NCBI RefSeq assembly: GCF_000336575.1
Contig: NZ_AOPO01000005.1
Span: 1 to 64,000 of the forward strand
Origin: Vreelandella titanicae BH1
GTDB taxonomy: Bacteria > Pseudomonadota > Gammaproteobacteria > Pseudomonadales > Halomonadaceae
Length of the DNA stretch: 64,000 nucleotides
Reading direction: 5' to 3'
The translations under genes and the position numbers were made by a program. Positions 8,354 to 17,706 of this stretch are shown in pieces. Positions within the stretch are counted from its first letter, which is position 1. The number at the start of each line of letters is the position of its first letter. The notes below the pieces were generated by a model. The model ran no database searches, was not told the origin of the DNA, and saw nothing but the letters and a program-made list of their open reading frames with translations.

Positions 8354-10183
8354 ATGCTAGAGCGATCATCCTTGGCTGAGAATGCCCTAACGTCGTTACA
8401 TGACGAAGAGTATGACGTGCCGTTGAATCTGCAAAATCTGAATCACTCCACCATGGTGTTCACGAAAGGTCGCACGTCAACGTCGCTTAACGGCAGTTGG
8501 AATTTTTGCGTGGATTTGCTTGATACAGGTCTGCGTCAAAAATGGTATGAAATGCAGCCGGCCAACCCTGTTGATCGCATTGAACCCTGGGACTACGACC
8601 CATTTATGGGTGAGTCCATCCCGGTGCCCTCAAACTGGGCCATGTTAAAGGAAAAATGGTACTTCTTTGAGGGCAGTGCTTGGTACACCAAAAAGCTGCC
8701 CCCAGAGCTTTTTAAAAAGCGAGAGAGTGACGCGGAATCAGACCAACGCTACATCCTTAGGGTCGGTGCGGCTCAGTACGACTGTAAAGTATTTCTTAAC
8801 GGAAAATTCCTAGGCAATCACTATGGCGGCTCGACGCCCTTCTACGTTGAGTTGACGGATGACCTTGCCGAAGAAACCAATTGGCTGATGCTGTGTGTCA
8901 ATAATACCCGTACGCTGGATCGCGTCCCGATGCGCAATACAGACTGGTTTAATTACGGTGGCGTTTACCGCGAGGTCGAGCTCTTTAGCTTACCCAGAGA
9001 ATTCATTCGCGATATGTTCATTCGCCTTTCTCAGGATGGAAGGGCGATAGAGGTTGATGTAGTTGTTGATAGAGCTGTTGATAGCGCTGTTGATGGCCCC
9101 AGCATTCACCATGCTCACCTTGAGATACCTGAATTAGGAATTGCTCAAAAGATTAACATTGAACATGGCAAAGGTACTTGCCGAATAGCAGCAGAGCCAG
9201 AGCGATGGTCGCCTGAAAACCCACGCCTATATAAAGTGGTGCTGACGGCTGGTGAAGACCGTATCACTGACAATGTCGGATTCCGCTCCATCGTTCGCCA
9301 AGGGGTAGATATTCTCCTAAACGGCGAGCCTATCTGGCTACGCGGCATTTCTGTCCATGAAGACGACGACATCCTAGGGAAAGTGACGTCCGACGAAGAC
9401 ATTCGCAGACGGCTCGCTCATGCGAAAGAGCTTGGGTGCAATTTTCTTCGCCTCGCGCACTACCCCCATCATGAACGCGCAGCTGAACTAGCCGATGAGA
9501 TGGGCTTTTTACTGTGGCAAGAAATTCCCGTTTACTGGGCCATTGACTTTGATAATCACAACACGCTTAAAGACGCTAAAAACCAACTCATTGAGTTAAT
9601 AAAGCGTGATCGCAATAGAGCTAGCGTCATTATTTGGTCGATTGGCAACGAGAATCCAGATACGGATAGTCGTCTCTCTTTTATGCGTGACCTGGCTGAA
9701 ACTGCACGCCTATATGACCCCACGCGCTTAGTCGCCGCAGCGTGCCTAATTAATCATGCAAAATTGAAAATTGAGGATCGGTTAGTCGACCATTTAGACG
9801 TTATAGGCATTAATGAGTACTACGGTTGGTACGATGAAAACTTCGACGACCTGTACGCCATCGGAAAAAATTCCGATCCTGATCGCCCCGTCGTCATTTC
9901 TGAAACAGGGGCGGATGGCGATAACTCGTCTCAAGGCCCATCTGAAGGCCTGTTCAGCGAAAAGTATATGGCGGATGTTTATCGGCGGCAGATCGATACG
10001 CTGCAAAAATTAGCGTATATCAAAGGCATTTCTCCTTGGATTTTATACGATTTTAGAGTTGAGCGAAGACAAAATATCTTCCAGAGAGGATTTAATCGAA
10101 AAGGGTTAATTGCTGCTGATAAATCTACAAAAAAAGAAGCATTTAATGTTCTAGCTTCTTTTTACCACTCTATAAAAGATTAA
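8354..10183 (+). CDS. GH2 family beta-glucuronidase-like enzyme
   Basis: 609 residues in three parts: jelly-roll domain (about 40-210), Ig-like domain (about 215-315) and TIM barrel (about 316-605). The acid/base is Glu433 in WSIGNEN and the nucleophile is Glu517 in VISETGAD. The NxK motif that reads the glucuronate carboxylate in beta-glucuronidases is present as Asn581-Arg-Lys583, which favours glucuronidase over galactosidase. No signal peptide is seen, so it is cytoplasmic and hydrolyses an imported glucuronide. The released glucuronate would feed UxaC and then UxuA. Length and order match UidA-type enzymes, although similarity looks distant. It lies in the dctP-gntR-uxuA transcription unit. 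Confidence 0.88.
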   Translation: MLERSSLAENALTSLHDEEYDVPLNLQNLNHSTMVFTKGRTSTSLNGSWNFCVDLLDTGLRQKWYEMQPANPVDRIEPWDYDPFMGESIPVPSNWAMLKEKWYFFEGSAWYTKKLPPELFKKRESDAESDQRYILRVGAAQYDCKVFLNGKFLGNHYGGSTPFYVELTDDLAEETNWLMLCVNNTRTLDRVPMRNTDWFNYGGVYREVELFSLPREFIRDMFIRLSQDGRAIEVDVVVDRAVDSAVDGPSIHHAHLEIPELGIAQKINIEHGKGTCRIAAEPERWSPENPRLYKVVLTAGEDRITDNVGFRSIVRQGVDILLNGEPIWLRGISVHEDDDILGKVTSDEDIRRRLAHAKELGCNFLRLAHYPHHERAAELADEMGFLLWQEIPVYWAIDFDNHNTLKDAKNQLIELIKRDRNRASVIIWSIGNENPDTDSRLSFMRDLAETARLYDPTRLVAAACLINHAKLKIEDRLVDHLDVIGINEYYGWYDENFDDLYAIGKNSDPDRPVVISETGADGDNSSQGPSEGLFSEKYMADVYRRQIDTLQKLAYIKGISPWILYDFRVERRQNIFQRGFNRKGLIAADKSTKKEAFNVLASFYHSIKD

Positions 10184-10201
10184 AAATGGAAATGAAATCT
10201 A

Positions 10202-10930
10202 ATGCATAAAGGTTTACGGCGTTACCAAGAGCTGGCTCGCGACTTAAAGATTTTGATTCAGCAGAAAGGGTATAAAGTCGGCGATCGTATTATGACTGAG
10301 CGTCAGATTTCAGAGGCTTTGAACGTGGGCAGGTCTGCCGCACGCGAAGCCATACTCATGCTTGAAATTGAAGAGCTGGTTGAAGTGAGAAAAGGGTCTG
10401 GCATCTATTTGCTTTCCGACAGTCGCTCGGTAGCACAGCCTGTTGTGGATGATATAGGACCGTTTGAACTGTTACAGGCAAGGCAGCTTTTGGAAAGCAG
10501 CATCGCCGGCTTTGCCGCGGTGTCAGTCACCAAAAACGATATTGTACGCATGCGGGAAGCGCTTGATATGGAGCGCAAGGGCATTGAAGAAAAGAATAAC
10601 GACTACTCCAGTGATGAACTATTCCATCGCCTGATAGCAGAGGCCACGCAAAACAGTGTACTGGTCGATATGGTTTCTGAACTGTGGGCCAAAAGAGACC
10701 AGAGCTTGATGTGGGCCAGACTGCATGAGCGGATATTTGATACCAACTACCGAGAAAAATGGCTAAAGGATCATCAGGATATTCTCTCTGCACTGCAGCT
10801 AAAAGATGCCGAAGGGGCGCGTAAGGCGATGTGGGTTCATTTAGATAACGTCCGAGACACCCTAATGGAGCTTTCCGACGTGGAAGACCCGAATTTTGAC
10901 GGTTATCTGTTTAACAAGAGCACGATTTAA
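10202..10930 (+). CDS. GntR family (FadR/FCD subgroup) transcription regulator
   Basis: 242 residues. A winged helix occupies about 5-75 (KVGDRIMTERQISEALNVGRSAAREAILMLE), followed by an FCD effector domain to about residue 225. The ELFHRLIAEATQN segment holds the family's acidic-His ligand pattern. FCD regulators commonly repress uronate genes and respond to the sugar acid. The context (uxaC, uxuA, glucuronidase) makes it a UxuR/ExuR-like local regulator. It probably binds the inverted repeat at 7201-7231. The ribosome-binding site is weak, so its level may be kept low relative to the enzymes around it. Confidence 0.9.
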   Translation: MHKGLRRYQELARDLKILIQQKGYKVGDRIMTERQISEALNVGRSAAREAILMLEIEELVEVRKGSGIYLLSDSRSVAQPVVDDIGPFELLQARQLLESSIAGFAAVSVTKNDIVRMREALDMERKGIEEKNNDYSSDELFHRLIAEATQNSVLVDMVSELWAKRDQSLMWARLHERIFDTNYREKWLKDHQDILSALQLKDAEGARKAMWVHLDNVRDTLMELSDVEDPNFDGYLFNKSTI

Positions 10931-10972
10931 TAAGAGCATTATTTAACACTAATAATACGGGGGAGAAGGTTG

Positions 10973-12145
10973 ATGAAACATACATGGCGCTGGTTTGGGC
11001 CGGACGATCCAATCAGCTTGTCGGATGTACGACAAGCTGGCTCGACTGGTGTTGTGACGGCTCTGCATCACTTACCGAACGGTTGTGTGTGGCCCTTGAG
11101 TGAAATCATGGAGCGTAAAGCTATTATCGAAGCTGCTGGGCTTGAGTGGACAGTGGCAGAAAGCATTCCAATTCATGAGGATATAAAGACTCACGCCCAT
11201 GGTTGGGAAACACTGGCCGATGCCTGGGCAGAAAGTACCATTAACCTTGCCGAGGCTGGCATAAAAACCATCTGTTACAACTTTATGCCGGTTCTTGATT
11301 GGACCCGGACGTCCTTGCGCCATGAGTTACCTGATGGGGCCTTATGCTTAAGGTATGACGCGCTTAGCGTCGTCGTTTTTGATTTGCTTATATTGCAGCG
11401 CCCCGGCGCAGCGTCAGATTATGACGAGAAAACGCAGGAATCAGCCCGGGCTCGCCTATCTGAAATGAACGCAGATCAGGTTGAGGAATTAACGAATACT
11501 ATTATTGCTGGCCTACCAGGCGCTGAAGAAAGCTACAGTCTCGATAGCTTCAGCGAGCGGCTCGCTGCCTACAAAGACATTACCGCCGAGGTTTTGAGAG
11601 AAAACCTCGCTTCGTTTCTCTCAAGAGTCATTCCAAAGATAGCGCATACAGGCGTTCGATTAGCGATTCATCCAGACGATCCACCGTATTCTCTGTTCGG
11701 GCTGCCGAGAGTGGTCTCAACCGCCCAGGACTTAAGAGATATTGCGAATATGGTCGATTCGCCGGTAAATGGTTTCACGCTCTGCTCTGGATCACTGGGC
11801 GTACGAGCTGATAACGATGTGCCTGCAATATTGCAAGAACAGGCGGATAGAGTGCACTTTTTGCACTTACGAAATACTACCTTGGAAGCAGATGGGGCCA
11901 GTTTCCACGAAGATGCCCATTTAGAGGGTGATACCGATATGGTTCGCCTAATCGATATCATTCTGGACATTGAAGCAAAAAGGGGCGAACAACTTCCCTT
12001 CCGTCCAGACCATGGTCATGCGATGTTGAGTGATTTGCGCAGCGACTTTAAACCTGGCTACCCGGCAATCGGGCGTTTGCGCGGCATGGCGGAAATTCGT
12101 GGTGTTGAGCGTGCGCTTCAGTTCAAACGTTCCAACAAACCATAG
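10973..12145 (+). CDS. uxuA: Mannonate dehydratase
   Basis: 390 residues, close to the E. coli enzyme length. The N-terminus MKHTWRWFGPDDPISL and the CYNFMPVLDWTRT segment are characteristic of UxuA. The enzyme removes water from D-mannonate to give 2-keto-3-deoxygluconate in the cytoplasm. A TTG codon just upstream is in frame, but the ATG at 10973 has a GGAG 7 nt before it. Last gene of the right arm of the hexuronate locus. The mannonate-forming step (UxuB) and the KDG kinase and aldolase are not present in the window and would have to be elsewhere. Confidence 0.95.
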   Translation: MKHTWRWFGPDDPISLSDVRQAGSTGVVTALHHLPNGCVWPLSEIMERKAIIEAAGLEWTVAESIPIHEDIKTHAHGWETLADAWAESTINLAEAGIKTICYNFMPVLDWTRTSLRHELPDGALCLRYDALSVVVFDLLILQRPGAASDYDEKTQESARARLSEMNADQVEELTNTIIAGLPGAEESYSLDSFSERLAAYKDITAEVLRENLASFLSRVIPKIAHTGVRLAIHPDDPPYSLFGLPRVVSTAQDLRDIANMVDSPVNGFTLCSGSLGVRADNDVPAILQEQADRVHFLHLRNTTLEADGASFHEDAHLEGDTDMVRLIDIILDIEAKRGEQLPFRPDHGHAMLSDLRSDFKPGYPAIGRLRGMAEIRGVERALQFKRSNKP

Positions 12146-12300
12146 CCTTGGAATCAAAATAGATAGGCTGTGTGTAAGAGGGTGAGTATAAGAAAAACTA
12201 ATACCCCATTAGCAGGATGATTTTTAGCAATCAGCATTCCCGGTTACTTTATTGCCAGATTAATTAACGCGACGCTAATTCCGGCAATGGGGGCAGGGCA

Positions 12301-12915
12301 ATGTGGGAAAGTTATATCACCGGGCTAGTGGTGTGCGGCGGGATTATCATGGCGATTGGGGCGCAAAACGCCTATATCCTAGGGCTGGCTATTCGTCGTG
12401 AGTACCACTGGTGGTCGGCAGGGTTGTGCATCAGCGCGGATATTATCCTGCTCACGGCGGGCATGTTTGGGGTGAGTGCTTTTCTGCTGACGATGCCCAA
12501 CGCATTGGAGGCAATGCGCTGGGTGGGCGTAGTGTTTTTAAGCTGGCTGGCGGCTCAGGCGCTGTTTAGAGCCTTTAGCGGGCGGCAAGGGTTAAGTGCC
12601 GAAGCGGGCAAAGCGCGCAGCTTAACCAAAGTGATTTTCGCCACTCTTGCCGTCACCGTGCTTAACCCCCAGGTATATCTGGATACGCTGCTGCTAATAC
12701 CCGCCATTGGCGCCCAGCAGGAGAGCGCCGGTGTGTTTGTGGCGGGGGCATCTACTGCGTCCATCCTTTGGTTCAGCCTTCTGGCCTGGGGCGGCGCTGC
12801 GCTTTCGCCTTGGCTTTCAAAACCCATCGCATGGCGCATTATCGATGGCCTGATTGGCTTGATGATGGCGGGTATCGCCGTGCATCTTGCTCTAGGGGCG
12901 ACATCGCTTAGCTAA
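12301..12915 (+). CDS. LysE/ArgO family amino-acid exporter
   Basis: 204 residues with six hydrophobic segments, the normal size for LysE/ArgO. The N-terminal GGIIMAIGAQNAYILGLAIRR segment carries the family's GxQN motif. Later features are the AxLAVTVLNPQVYLDT region and a C-terminal GLIGLMMAGIAVHL helix. These inner-membrane proteins export basic amino acids. An imperfect stem-loop (12251-12288) lies just upstream. The gene converges on the threonine aldolase gene. Confidence 0.9.
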   Translation: MWESYITGLVVCGGIIMAIGAQNAYILGLAIRREYHWWSAGLCISADIILLTAGMFGVSAFLLTMPNALEAMRWVGVVFLSWLAAQALFRAFSGRQGLSAEAGKARSLTKVIFATLAVTVLNPQVYLDTLLLIPAIGAQQESAGVFVAGASTASILWFSLLAWGGAALSPWLSKPIAWRIIDGLIGLMMAGIAVHLALGATSLS

Positions 12916-12944
12916 GCCATTTATTGGTTAATGACGACTCGTTT

Positions 12945-13952
12945 TTAATGGCGACTAAAATAGGCCTCCATCACCGCGATGACTTTGTCGATATCTGCGT
13001 CATTAAGATCACGATGGGTAACGAAACGCGTGGCGTAAAGCAGCTCAATCAAAATGCCGTGCTCTTTTAGCCAGGCGGAGAGTGGCTTTACATGCTCGTC
13101 GGGAAAATGCGCGAATACCATATTGGTTGTCTGAGCGCTGATCTCGACTCCTGGCAGCTTTGCTAAGCCCGCTGCAAGGCGCTCTGCACGGCGGTGATCG
13201 TCGGCTAAGTCTGCCACGTGGTGATCTAACGCATACTGGCAGGCGGCGGCGATAATACCTGATTGGCGCATGCCACCACCCACCACTTTACGCCAGCGCC
13301 GAGCGCGGTCGATCAATGCTTGTGAGCCCACCAGCGCCGACCCTATTGGCGTACCCAGGCCTTTTGAGAAGCACAGCGACACGCTATCGAACGGCAGGCA
13401 CAGCTGCTTGAGCGAGGTGTCGGTTGCGACAGCGGCATTGAATAAGCGCGCCCCGTCTAAATGCGTTGCCAGGCCGCGCTCGCGAGCAAGCTCAGTGGCT
13501 TTTAATACGTACTCTGCGGGCAGCACTTTGCCGCCAATGGTGTTTTCTAATGCCAGCAGCTTAGTACGCGCAAAGTGAAAATCGTCGGCTTTAATCGCGG
13601 CACTGATTTTTTCCAGTGGCAGGCTACCGTCAGCGGCGTTTTCAATGGGCTGGGGCTGGATACTGCCCAGCACCGCGGCGCCACCGCCTTCCCAACGATA
13701 GGCGTGCGCGGACTGCCCAACAATGTACTCATCGCCGCGCTCGCAGTGGGACATTAGTGCCACTAGGTTGCTTTGAGTCCCACTAGGAAACAGCAGTGCC
13801 GCTTCTTTACCTGCCTGTTCGGCCAGATTTGCTTGAAACGCGTTGACCGTTGGGTCATCGCCCCACACATCATCGCCAACCGGGGCGGCCATCATGGCGT
13901 CTTTCATGGCAGAGGTCGGACGGGTCACCGTATCACTGCGTAAATCAATCAT
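12945..13952 (-). CDS. ltaE: Low-specificity L-threonine aldolase
   Basis: 335 residues. It is a PLP enzyme splitting L-threonine/allo-threonine to glycine and acetaldehyde. The family N-terminus MIDLRSDTVTRPT is present, and the PLP lysine is Lys197 in SLCFSKGLGTP. The chosen start has AGGAG 6 nt upstream. An earlier in-frame start would add nine residues ahead of the conserved N-terminus and is rejected. Stand-alone gene converging on the LysE-family exporter gene. Confidence 0.94.
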   Translation of the reverse strand: MIDLRSDTVTRPTSAMKDAMMAAPVGDDVWGDDPTVNAFQANLAEQAGKEAALLFPSGTQSNLVALMSHCERGDEYIVGQSAHAYRWEGGGAAVLGSIQPQPIENAADGSLPLEKISAAIKADDFHFARTKLLALENTIGGKVLPAEYVLKATELARERGLATHLDGARLFNAAVATDTSLKQLCLPFDSVSLCFSKGLGTPIGSALVGSQALIDRARRWRKVVGGGMRQSGIIAAACQYALDHHVADLADDHRRAERLAAGLAKLPGVEISAQTTNMVFAHFPDEHVKPLSAWLKEHGILIELLYATRFVTHRDLNDADIDKVIAVMEAYFSRH

Positions 13953-14066
13953 GCGCATCTCCTTTATTGTGTGGAGCAATCACTCGGAAGCGTTTTCTCA
14001 AGCAAGTTCTGGGGAACCATCTATGGTTAACAGCATACTGCAAGTCTCTCAAGCAAAGGCAAACAG

Positions 14067-15287
14067 ATGGATCTGAAAAGTGGTTATCCCTTTTGGGCAG
14101 TCAAAAATGGCCTGTTGAAAACCTTTCCTCAATTGACTCGCGATCACCAATGCGAGGTTGTTGTGATTGGTGGCGGTATTACGGGGGCGTTGATTGCTGA
14201 TGAGCTAAGCCGCAGTGGCCACCATGTGGTGGTGCTTGAACGCCGGGATGTTGGGTGGGGCAGTTCAGCCGCCAGTACTGCTTTGCTGCAGTACGAAATT
14301 GACACCCATATGACAGAGCTAGCCGAGCGCTATGGCGAAGCCGATGCAGTGCGTGCTTACCGCGCCTGTGCAGAGGCCATTGGCGAGCTTGAGTCCCTGG
14401 CGGCAGGGCTGGGCGATGTGGACTTTGAGCGTCAGCAAAGCCTTTACTATGCCAGTAGCGAAGAGGATGTCGCATCGCTTCAGGAGGAATTGGCGCTGCG
14501 CCAAAAACACGGTTTTGAAGCCGAGTGGCTTGAGCGCAAGGCTATTTTGGCGGAGTACGGCTTTGAGGCACCCGGCGCTATTCTTACTCAGCTAGCCGCC
14601 ACTATTGATCCTTATCGCATGGCATATCAGCTGTTTTCCAGAGTGGTCGCGCGTGGGGGAGAAGTATATGACCGCACACAGATGGAGACGATGACGCCGG
14701 ATGATCAAGGCGTCACGCTCACTCTGGCCAATGGCGCCAAGCTGCGTTGCCAGTACGTAGTGATGGCCGCAGGGTATGAGTCTCAAGACTGGCTGCCAGA
14801 AAAGGTGGCCGTCAATCGCAGTAGCTATGCGCTGATTACCGACCCACTACCGCCAGAGGCATTGGTCAAACTGCGCCACACCATGATGTGGGAATCATCG
14901 CGCCCCTACCTGTATATGCGCACTACCTGCGATGGACGACTTCTCGTAGGGGGAGACGACGACGATGAAGATATTCCCAAGCGCCGCGATGCGCGGGTAG
15001 AAGAGAAGGCCGAAGGGCTAACAGCTAAAATAGCAACGCTATGGCCTAAGCTCGATATCAACCCAACATTCTCTTGGGGTGGCACCTTTGCTGAAACCGA
15101 CGACGGCCTGCCTTTTTTCGGCCCGCATGACGCCCTAGGCCCACGCGTTCATTTTGCCATGGCCTACGGCGGCAACGGCATCAGCTATAGCATGATAGGC
15201 GCCAAACTGCTGCGCGCGCTTATAGAGGGTAGAGAACACCCTTTGGCGGAGCTGTTTTCATTTAGACGCCTGGCCAAAATGGCCTAA
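14067..15287 (+). CDS. FAD-dependent oxidoreductase of the D-amino-acid/glycine oxidase (DAO) family
   Basis: 406 residues. The FAD Rossmann motif is VVIGGGITGALIADELSRSG at about 31-50, followed by the acidic strand end VVVLERRDVGWGSSAAST. The C-terminal GNGISYSMIGAKLLRALI segment is the second FAD-contact region of DAO proteins. Members oxidise amines or amino acids (glycine, sarcosine, proline and others). The natural substrate is not evident. AAAGG lies 7 nt before the start. Confidence 0.85.
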   Translation: MDLKSGYPFWAVKNGLLKTFPQLTRDHQCEVVVIGGGITGALIADELSRSGHHVVVLERRDVGWGSSAASTALLQYEIDTHMTELAERYGEADAVRAYRACAEAIGELESLAAGLGDVDFERQQSLYYASSEEDVASLQEELALRQKHGFEAEWLERKAILAEYGFEAPGAILTQLAATIDPYRMAYQLFSRVVARGGEVYDRTQMETMTPDDQGVTLTLANGAKLRCQYVVMAAGYESQDWLPEKVAVNRSSYALITDPLPPEALVKLRHTMMWESSRPYLYMRTTCDGRLLVGGDDDDEDIPKRRDARVEEKAEGLTAKIATLWPKLDINPTFSWGGTFAETDDGLPFFGPHDALGPRVHFAMAYGGNGISYSMIGAKLLRALIEGREHPLAELFSFRRLAKMA

Positions 15288-15362
15288 CCTAAAGGCAAGA
15301 ACCGAGTGGCGGGCAAGTTTAAAACGAGTATTCTTAACGGATATTCATAAGGAAAGCGGGCA

Positions 15363-15914
15363 ATGGGCCATACACTTTATTTGCGTGCACTGGAGCGCAA
15401 CGACCTGCGCTTTGTTCATGAGCTAAATAATAACCAGAGCATTATGTCGTACTGGTTTGAAGAGCCTTACGAGTCATTTGATGAGCTGGAGGAGCTGTAT
15501 AACAAGCATATCCATGACAACGCCGAACGGCGCTTTGTCGCTGAAGATAGCCATGGAAATGCCATCGGTCTGGTAGAACTGATCGAGATCGACTACATCC
15601 ATCGCAGCGGCGAGTTTCAAATCATTATTACCCCGGAGCATCAGGGCAAAGGGTTTGCGCGCACGTTAATTCGCCAAGCGCTGCATTACTCGTTCACCAT
15701 TCTAAACCTGCACAAGGTATATCTCATTGTGGCGGTGGATAATGTCAAAGCGATTCATCTTTACGAGGAGAGTGGCTTTATAGAAGAGGGCCACTTGGTG
15801 CAGGAGTTCTTTATCAATGGCAAATACCGCGATGTAAAGCGAATGTATATCTTGCAGGGCACTTACCTGACGCAACTGTCCGAACAGCAAGAAGAGGGTG
15901 GCGAGTGGGCTTAG
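15363..15914 (+). CDS. speG: Spermidine N1-acetyltransferase (GNAT family)
   Basis: 183 residues with one GNAT fold. The acetyl-CoA loop is [15 protein letters not shown]. The sequence closely follows the SpeG pattern: [20 protein letters not shown], then [17 protein letters not shown], then [11 protein letters not shown]. SpeG acetylates spermidine and spermine, limiting polyamine toxicity. AAGGAAAG precedes the start by 6 nt. The gene faces the M48 protease gene, with an 11-bp inverted repeat between the two stop codons. Confidence 0.93.
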   Translation: MGHTLYLRALERNDLRFVHELNNNQSIMSYWFEEPYESFDELEELYNKHIHDNAERRFVAEDSHGNAIGLVELIEIDYIHRSGEFQIIITPEHQGKGFARTLIRQALHYSFTILNLHKVYLIVAVDNVKAIHLYEESGFIEEGHLVQEFFINGKYRDVKRMYILQGTYLTQLSEQQEEGGEWA

Positions 15915-15950
15915 TGGGGGTAAGAAAAATCGGTAAACCTAAGCAACCAA

Positions 15951-15991
15951 TACTCCTGCCATTCATTATCAAGACTAACTTGGCAGGAGTA
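15951..15991. repeat. 11-bp inverted repeat between convergent genes
   Basis: TACTCCTGCCA and TGGCAGGAGTA are perfect inverted repeats with a 19-nt loop. They lie between the convergent stops of speG and the M48 gene. This is a probable bidirectional transcription end or mRNA 3' stabiliser; there is no T run on either side. Confidence 0.5.
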
Positions 15992-16005
15992 CCAGTGCCT
16001 GAGCT

Positions 16006-16767
16006 TTACTGGAACGAAGCTTCTAGGCGCTCTGCACGATCACCCGCTGCTGGGTGGCTGGAGAAGACGCTGCTGTTGTTGCCGTATTTGGCTTCCATTT
16101 TGCGTAGAGCTGCAACTGAAGCCTCTGCATTCATGTCGTGGCGCTGCATTAGCTCAATGGCATAGTCATCAGCTGCACTCTCTTGGCTTTGAGAGAACTG
16201 AGCATTGATCAGTTTTTCGCCCAGGTCACCAAGCTCAGAGCTTGATAGTGCGGCGGCGGTAGTGCTGCCGCTGGCCGCAGCTGCTTCACGTGCAGCGGAA
16301 GCAGCATAGGCAACCTGGAAAGCACGCTTGGAGTGTCCTAACGAGACGTGGCCGATCTCGTGGGCGATAACGTAACGCACTTCATCGTCGGTCATCTCAT
16401 CCATCAGCCCGCTATGCAGTCGAATGGATCCGTTGGGTACCGCAAAAGCATTCATTTCTTCTATTCGATAAACGTTATAGTCAAGCGTATGGCCGTCGAC
16501 TGTTTCCCAGCCTTGGGTTAACTCGGCCAAGCGTTTTGCATACTGGCTATCGTCTGCAACAAGGTGGTTCTGGGAGTCAAGCTGGGCGATGGTTTGATCG
16601 CCTAGTTGTTGCATTTGCTGATCTGACATCGTGGCAGCGCCGGCTAAGCTGGAGCCCGCAGACATTAAGCCTCCGAGATCAGCGCCTGATTGACAGCCGC
16701 TAAGGGCGAGTGTCGCCACTAAACCTAAAGCATAAGATGTTTTACGAACCAAAAAAGGTGTTTGCAT
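16006..16767 (-). CDS. M48 family metallopeptidase, lipoprotein
   Basis: 253 residues. The N-terminus is a lipoprotein signal with lipobox LSGC, so the protein should be anchored in a membrane facing the periplasm. The zinc motif is HEIGH in VIAHEIGHVSLGHSKRAF, and the third ligand is probably in QSQESAADDYAIELM. It resembles the LoiP/YcaL-type M48 lipoproteins involved in outer-membrane quality control. The start was moved to the ATG at 16767 because AAGGA lies 7 nt upstream; the upstream TTG overlaps that site. Confidence 0.9.
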   Translation of the reverse strand: MQTPFLVRKTSYALGLVATLALSGCQSGADLGGLMSAGSSLAGAATMSDQQMQQLGDQTIAQLDSQNHLVADDSQYAKRLAELTQGWETVDGHTLDYNVYRIEEMNAFAVPNGSIRLHSGLMDEMTDDEVRYVIAHEIGHVSLGHSKRAFQVAYAASAAREAAAASGSTTAAALSSSELGDLGEKLINAQFSQSQESAADDYAIELMQRHDMNAEASVAALRKMEAKYGNNSSVFSSHPAAGDRAERLEASFQ

Positions 16768-17194
16768 CGTCCGTTCCTTCGTCAATGTGCGTGCATAACA
16801 AGAAGAGTCTGCACGTTGAGTATTGCGCCTTTATCAGCCGAATTAATATTAGACTATTTCTTTATATAACTCCATACCCAGCCGTGAAGTAAATGATTTG
16901 GGGGGACTATGTATACTGAAGCGTCGAGGTGGTTATCATTAATCCACTAGGTATTGCAATACTATTTGTTTTTTTAAAGAGGTGACAAATATAATTAAGC
17001 CTAATGGTAGCGAGCATTAAAGCGGTTCATCTGGTAAGGGGTGCGGGTAAGCAGAAGAGCGTTATCTTATACAGGCGTCTTGTGTCAAGAGACTATGTTG
17101 CAGGGTAATGCATGGCTGCGTAAAGCATAGTTATAGCCTGGAGGTCGTATATTTAGACCTGATAGTGATGCTTGTCCATTTAACTAGGTAAAAA
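16768..17194. other. Non-coding stretch between the M48 gene and the microprotein terminator
   Basis: No open frame with a convincing ribosome-binding site was found on either strand. A short palindrome, GTATTGCAATAC, is present near 16950. The stretch is AT-rich next to the M48 start, where its promoter should lie. Nothing else is recognisable. Confidence 0.5.
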
Positions 17195-17218
17195 AACGCC
17201 TCGCTGAAACGAGGCGTT
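17195..17218 (-). terminator. Intrinsic terminator of microprotein gene 1
   Basis: Perfect 9-bp stem (AACGCCTCG / CGAGGCGTT) with a 6-nt loop. Reading on the minus strand it is followed by a run of T. It lies 34 bases after the stop codon of the 38-residue ORF and supports that ORF being a real transcription unit. Confidence 0.85.
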
Positions 17219-17251
17219 GAGCGGCGTTGAACCAATATGACGTTTGGGGAC

Positions 17252-17368
17252 TTAGCGCAGGTAAGCTTTAATAGCGTCAAGTGCCGCACGTTGTTGGCGG
17301 GCACGCTGTGCCCATACTTCCATAACATCTACTTCCAACGCTTGTGTTGGGGTGACTAAGTGTTGCAT
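17252..17368 (-). CDS. Microprotein 1 (38 residues), unknown function
   Basis: A short gene: start at 17368 with GAGGAG 8 nt upstream, 38 codons, then a strong terminator. The product is amphipathic and runs MQHLVTPTQALEVD... to ...RAALDAIKAYLR. A second gene about 340 bp upstream on the same strand encodes a 37-residue relative that shares the V(M/L)E(V/F)W core and the RAA(L/V)xA(I/L)KAYL end. No membrane segment or known domain was recognised. It could be a small regulatory protein or a peptide partner of a larger complex; function is unknown. A longer in-frame version of the ORF has no ribosome-binding site. Confidence 0.72.
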   Translation of the reverse strand: MQHLVTPTQALEVDVMEVWAQRARQQRAALDAIKAYLR

Positions 17369-17642
17369 GGCGTTCACTCCTCTTTCAGGGGACAGGGAAT
17401 GCGATGAGACCTTGTTGTAAAACTTATGTTGTAAAGCCTTCAAGTTGTAGAAAGCTTATGTTGTACACAGCCTGTGTTGTGCATAGCAGCAATTTAGCTG
17501 TGGTCGGATACTAAGAGCTTTTTTTGCGAAGGGCTAGTCCTAACGATGTAGGTGTTTTGCCATTTTTCGTAAGCCATGGCTTACAAATGCTGAAATGACG
17601 ATATTAGGTCTTTGAATGGAAAAGATTTTCATAGTCATAAAA

Positions 17643-17664
17643 AAGCCGGAAAATATTCCGGCTT
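17643..17664 (-). terminator. Intrinsic terminator of microprotein gene 2
   Basis: Perfect 9-bp stem (AAGCCGGAA / TTCCGGCTT) with a 4-nt loop. On the minus strand it is followed by a run of T. It ends the 37-residue ORF unit 43 bases after its stop. Confidence 0.88.
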
Positions 17665-17706
17665 CGGTGATTAGCTTTTGGTCTAAAGGGCGCAAAAGCA
17701 CCTGAA

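Noticed and set aside
17131..17328. 65-codon minus-strand frame over the microprotein 1 terminator
   Set aside because: Runs through the hairpin and out of frame with the short gene; no ribosome-binding site.
17569..17584. 16-bp palindrome GTAAGCCATGGCTTAC near the microprotein genes
   Set aside because: Isolated, not repeated at the other microprotein or any other promoter here; no assignable role.
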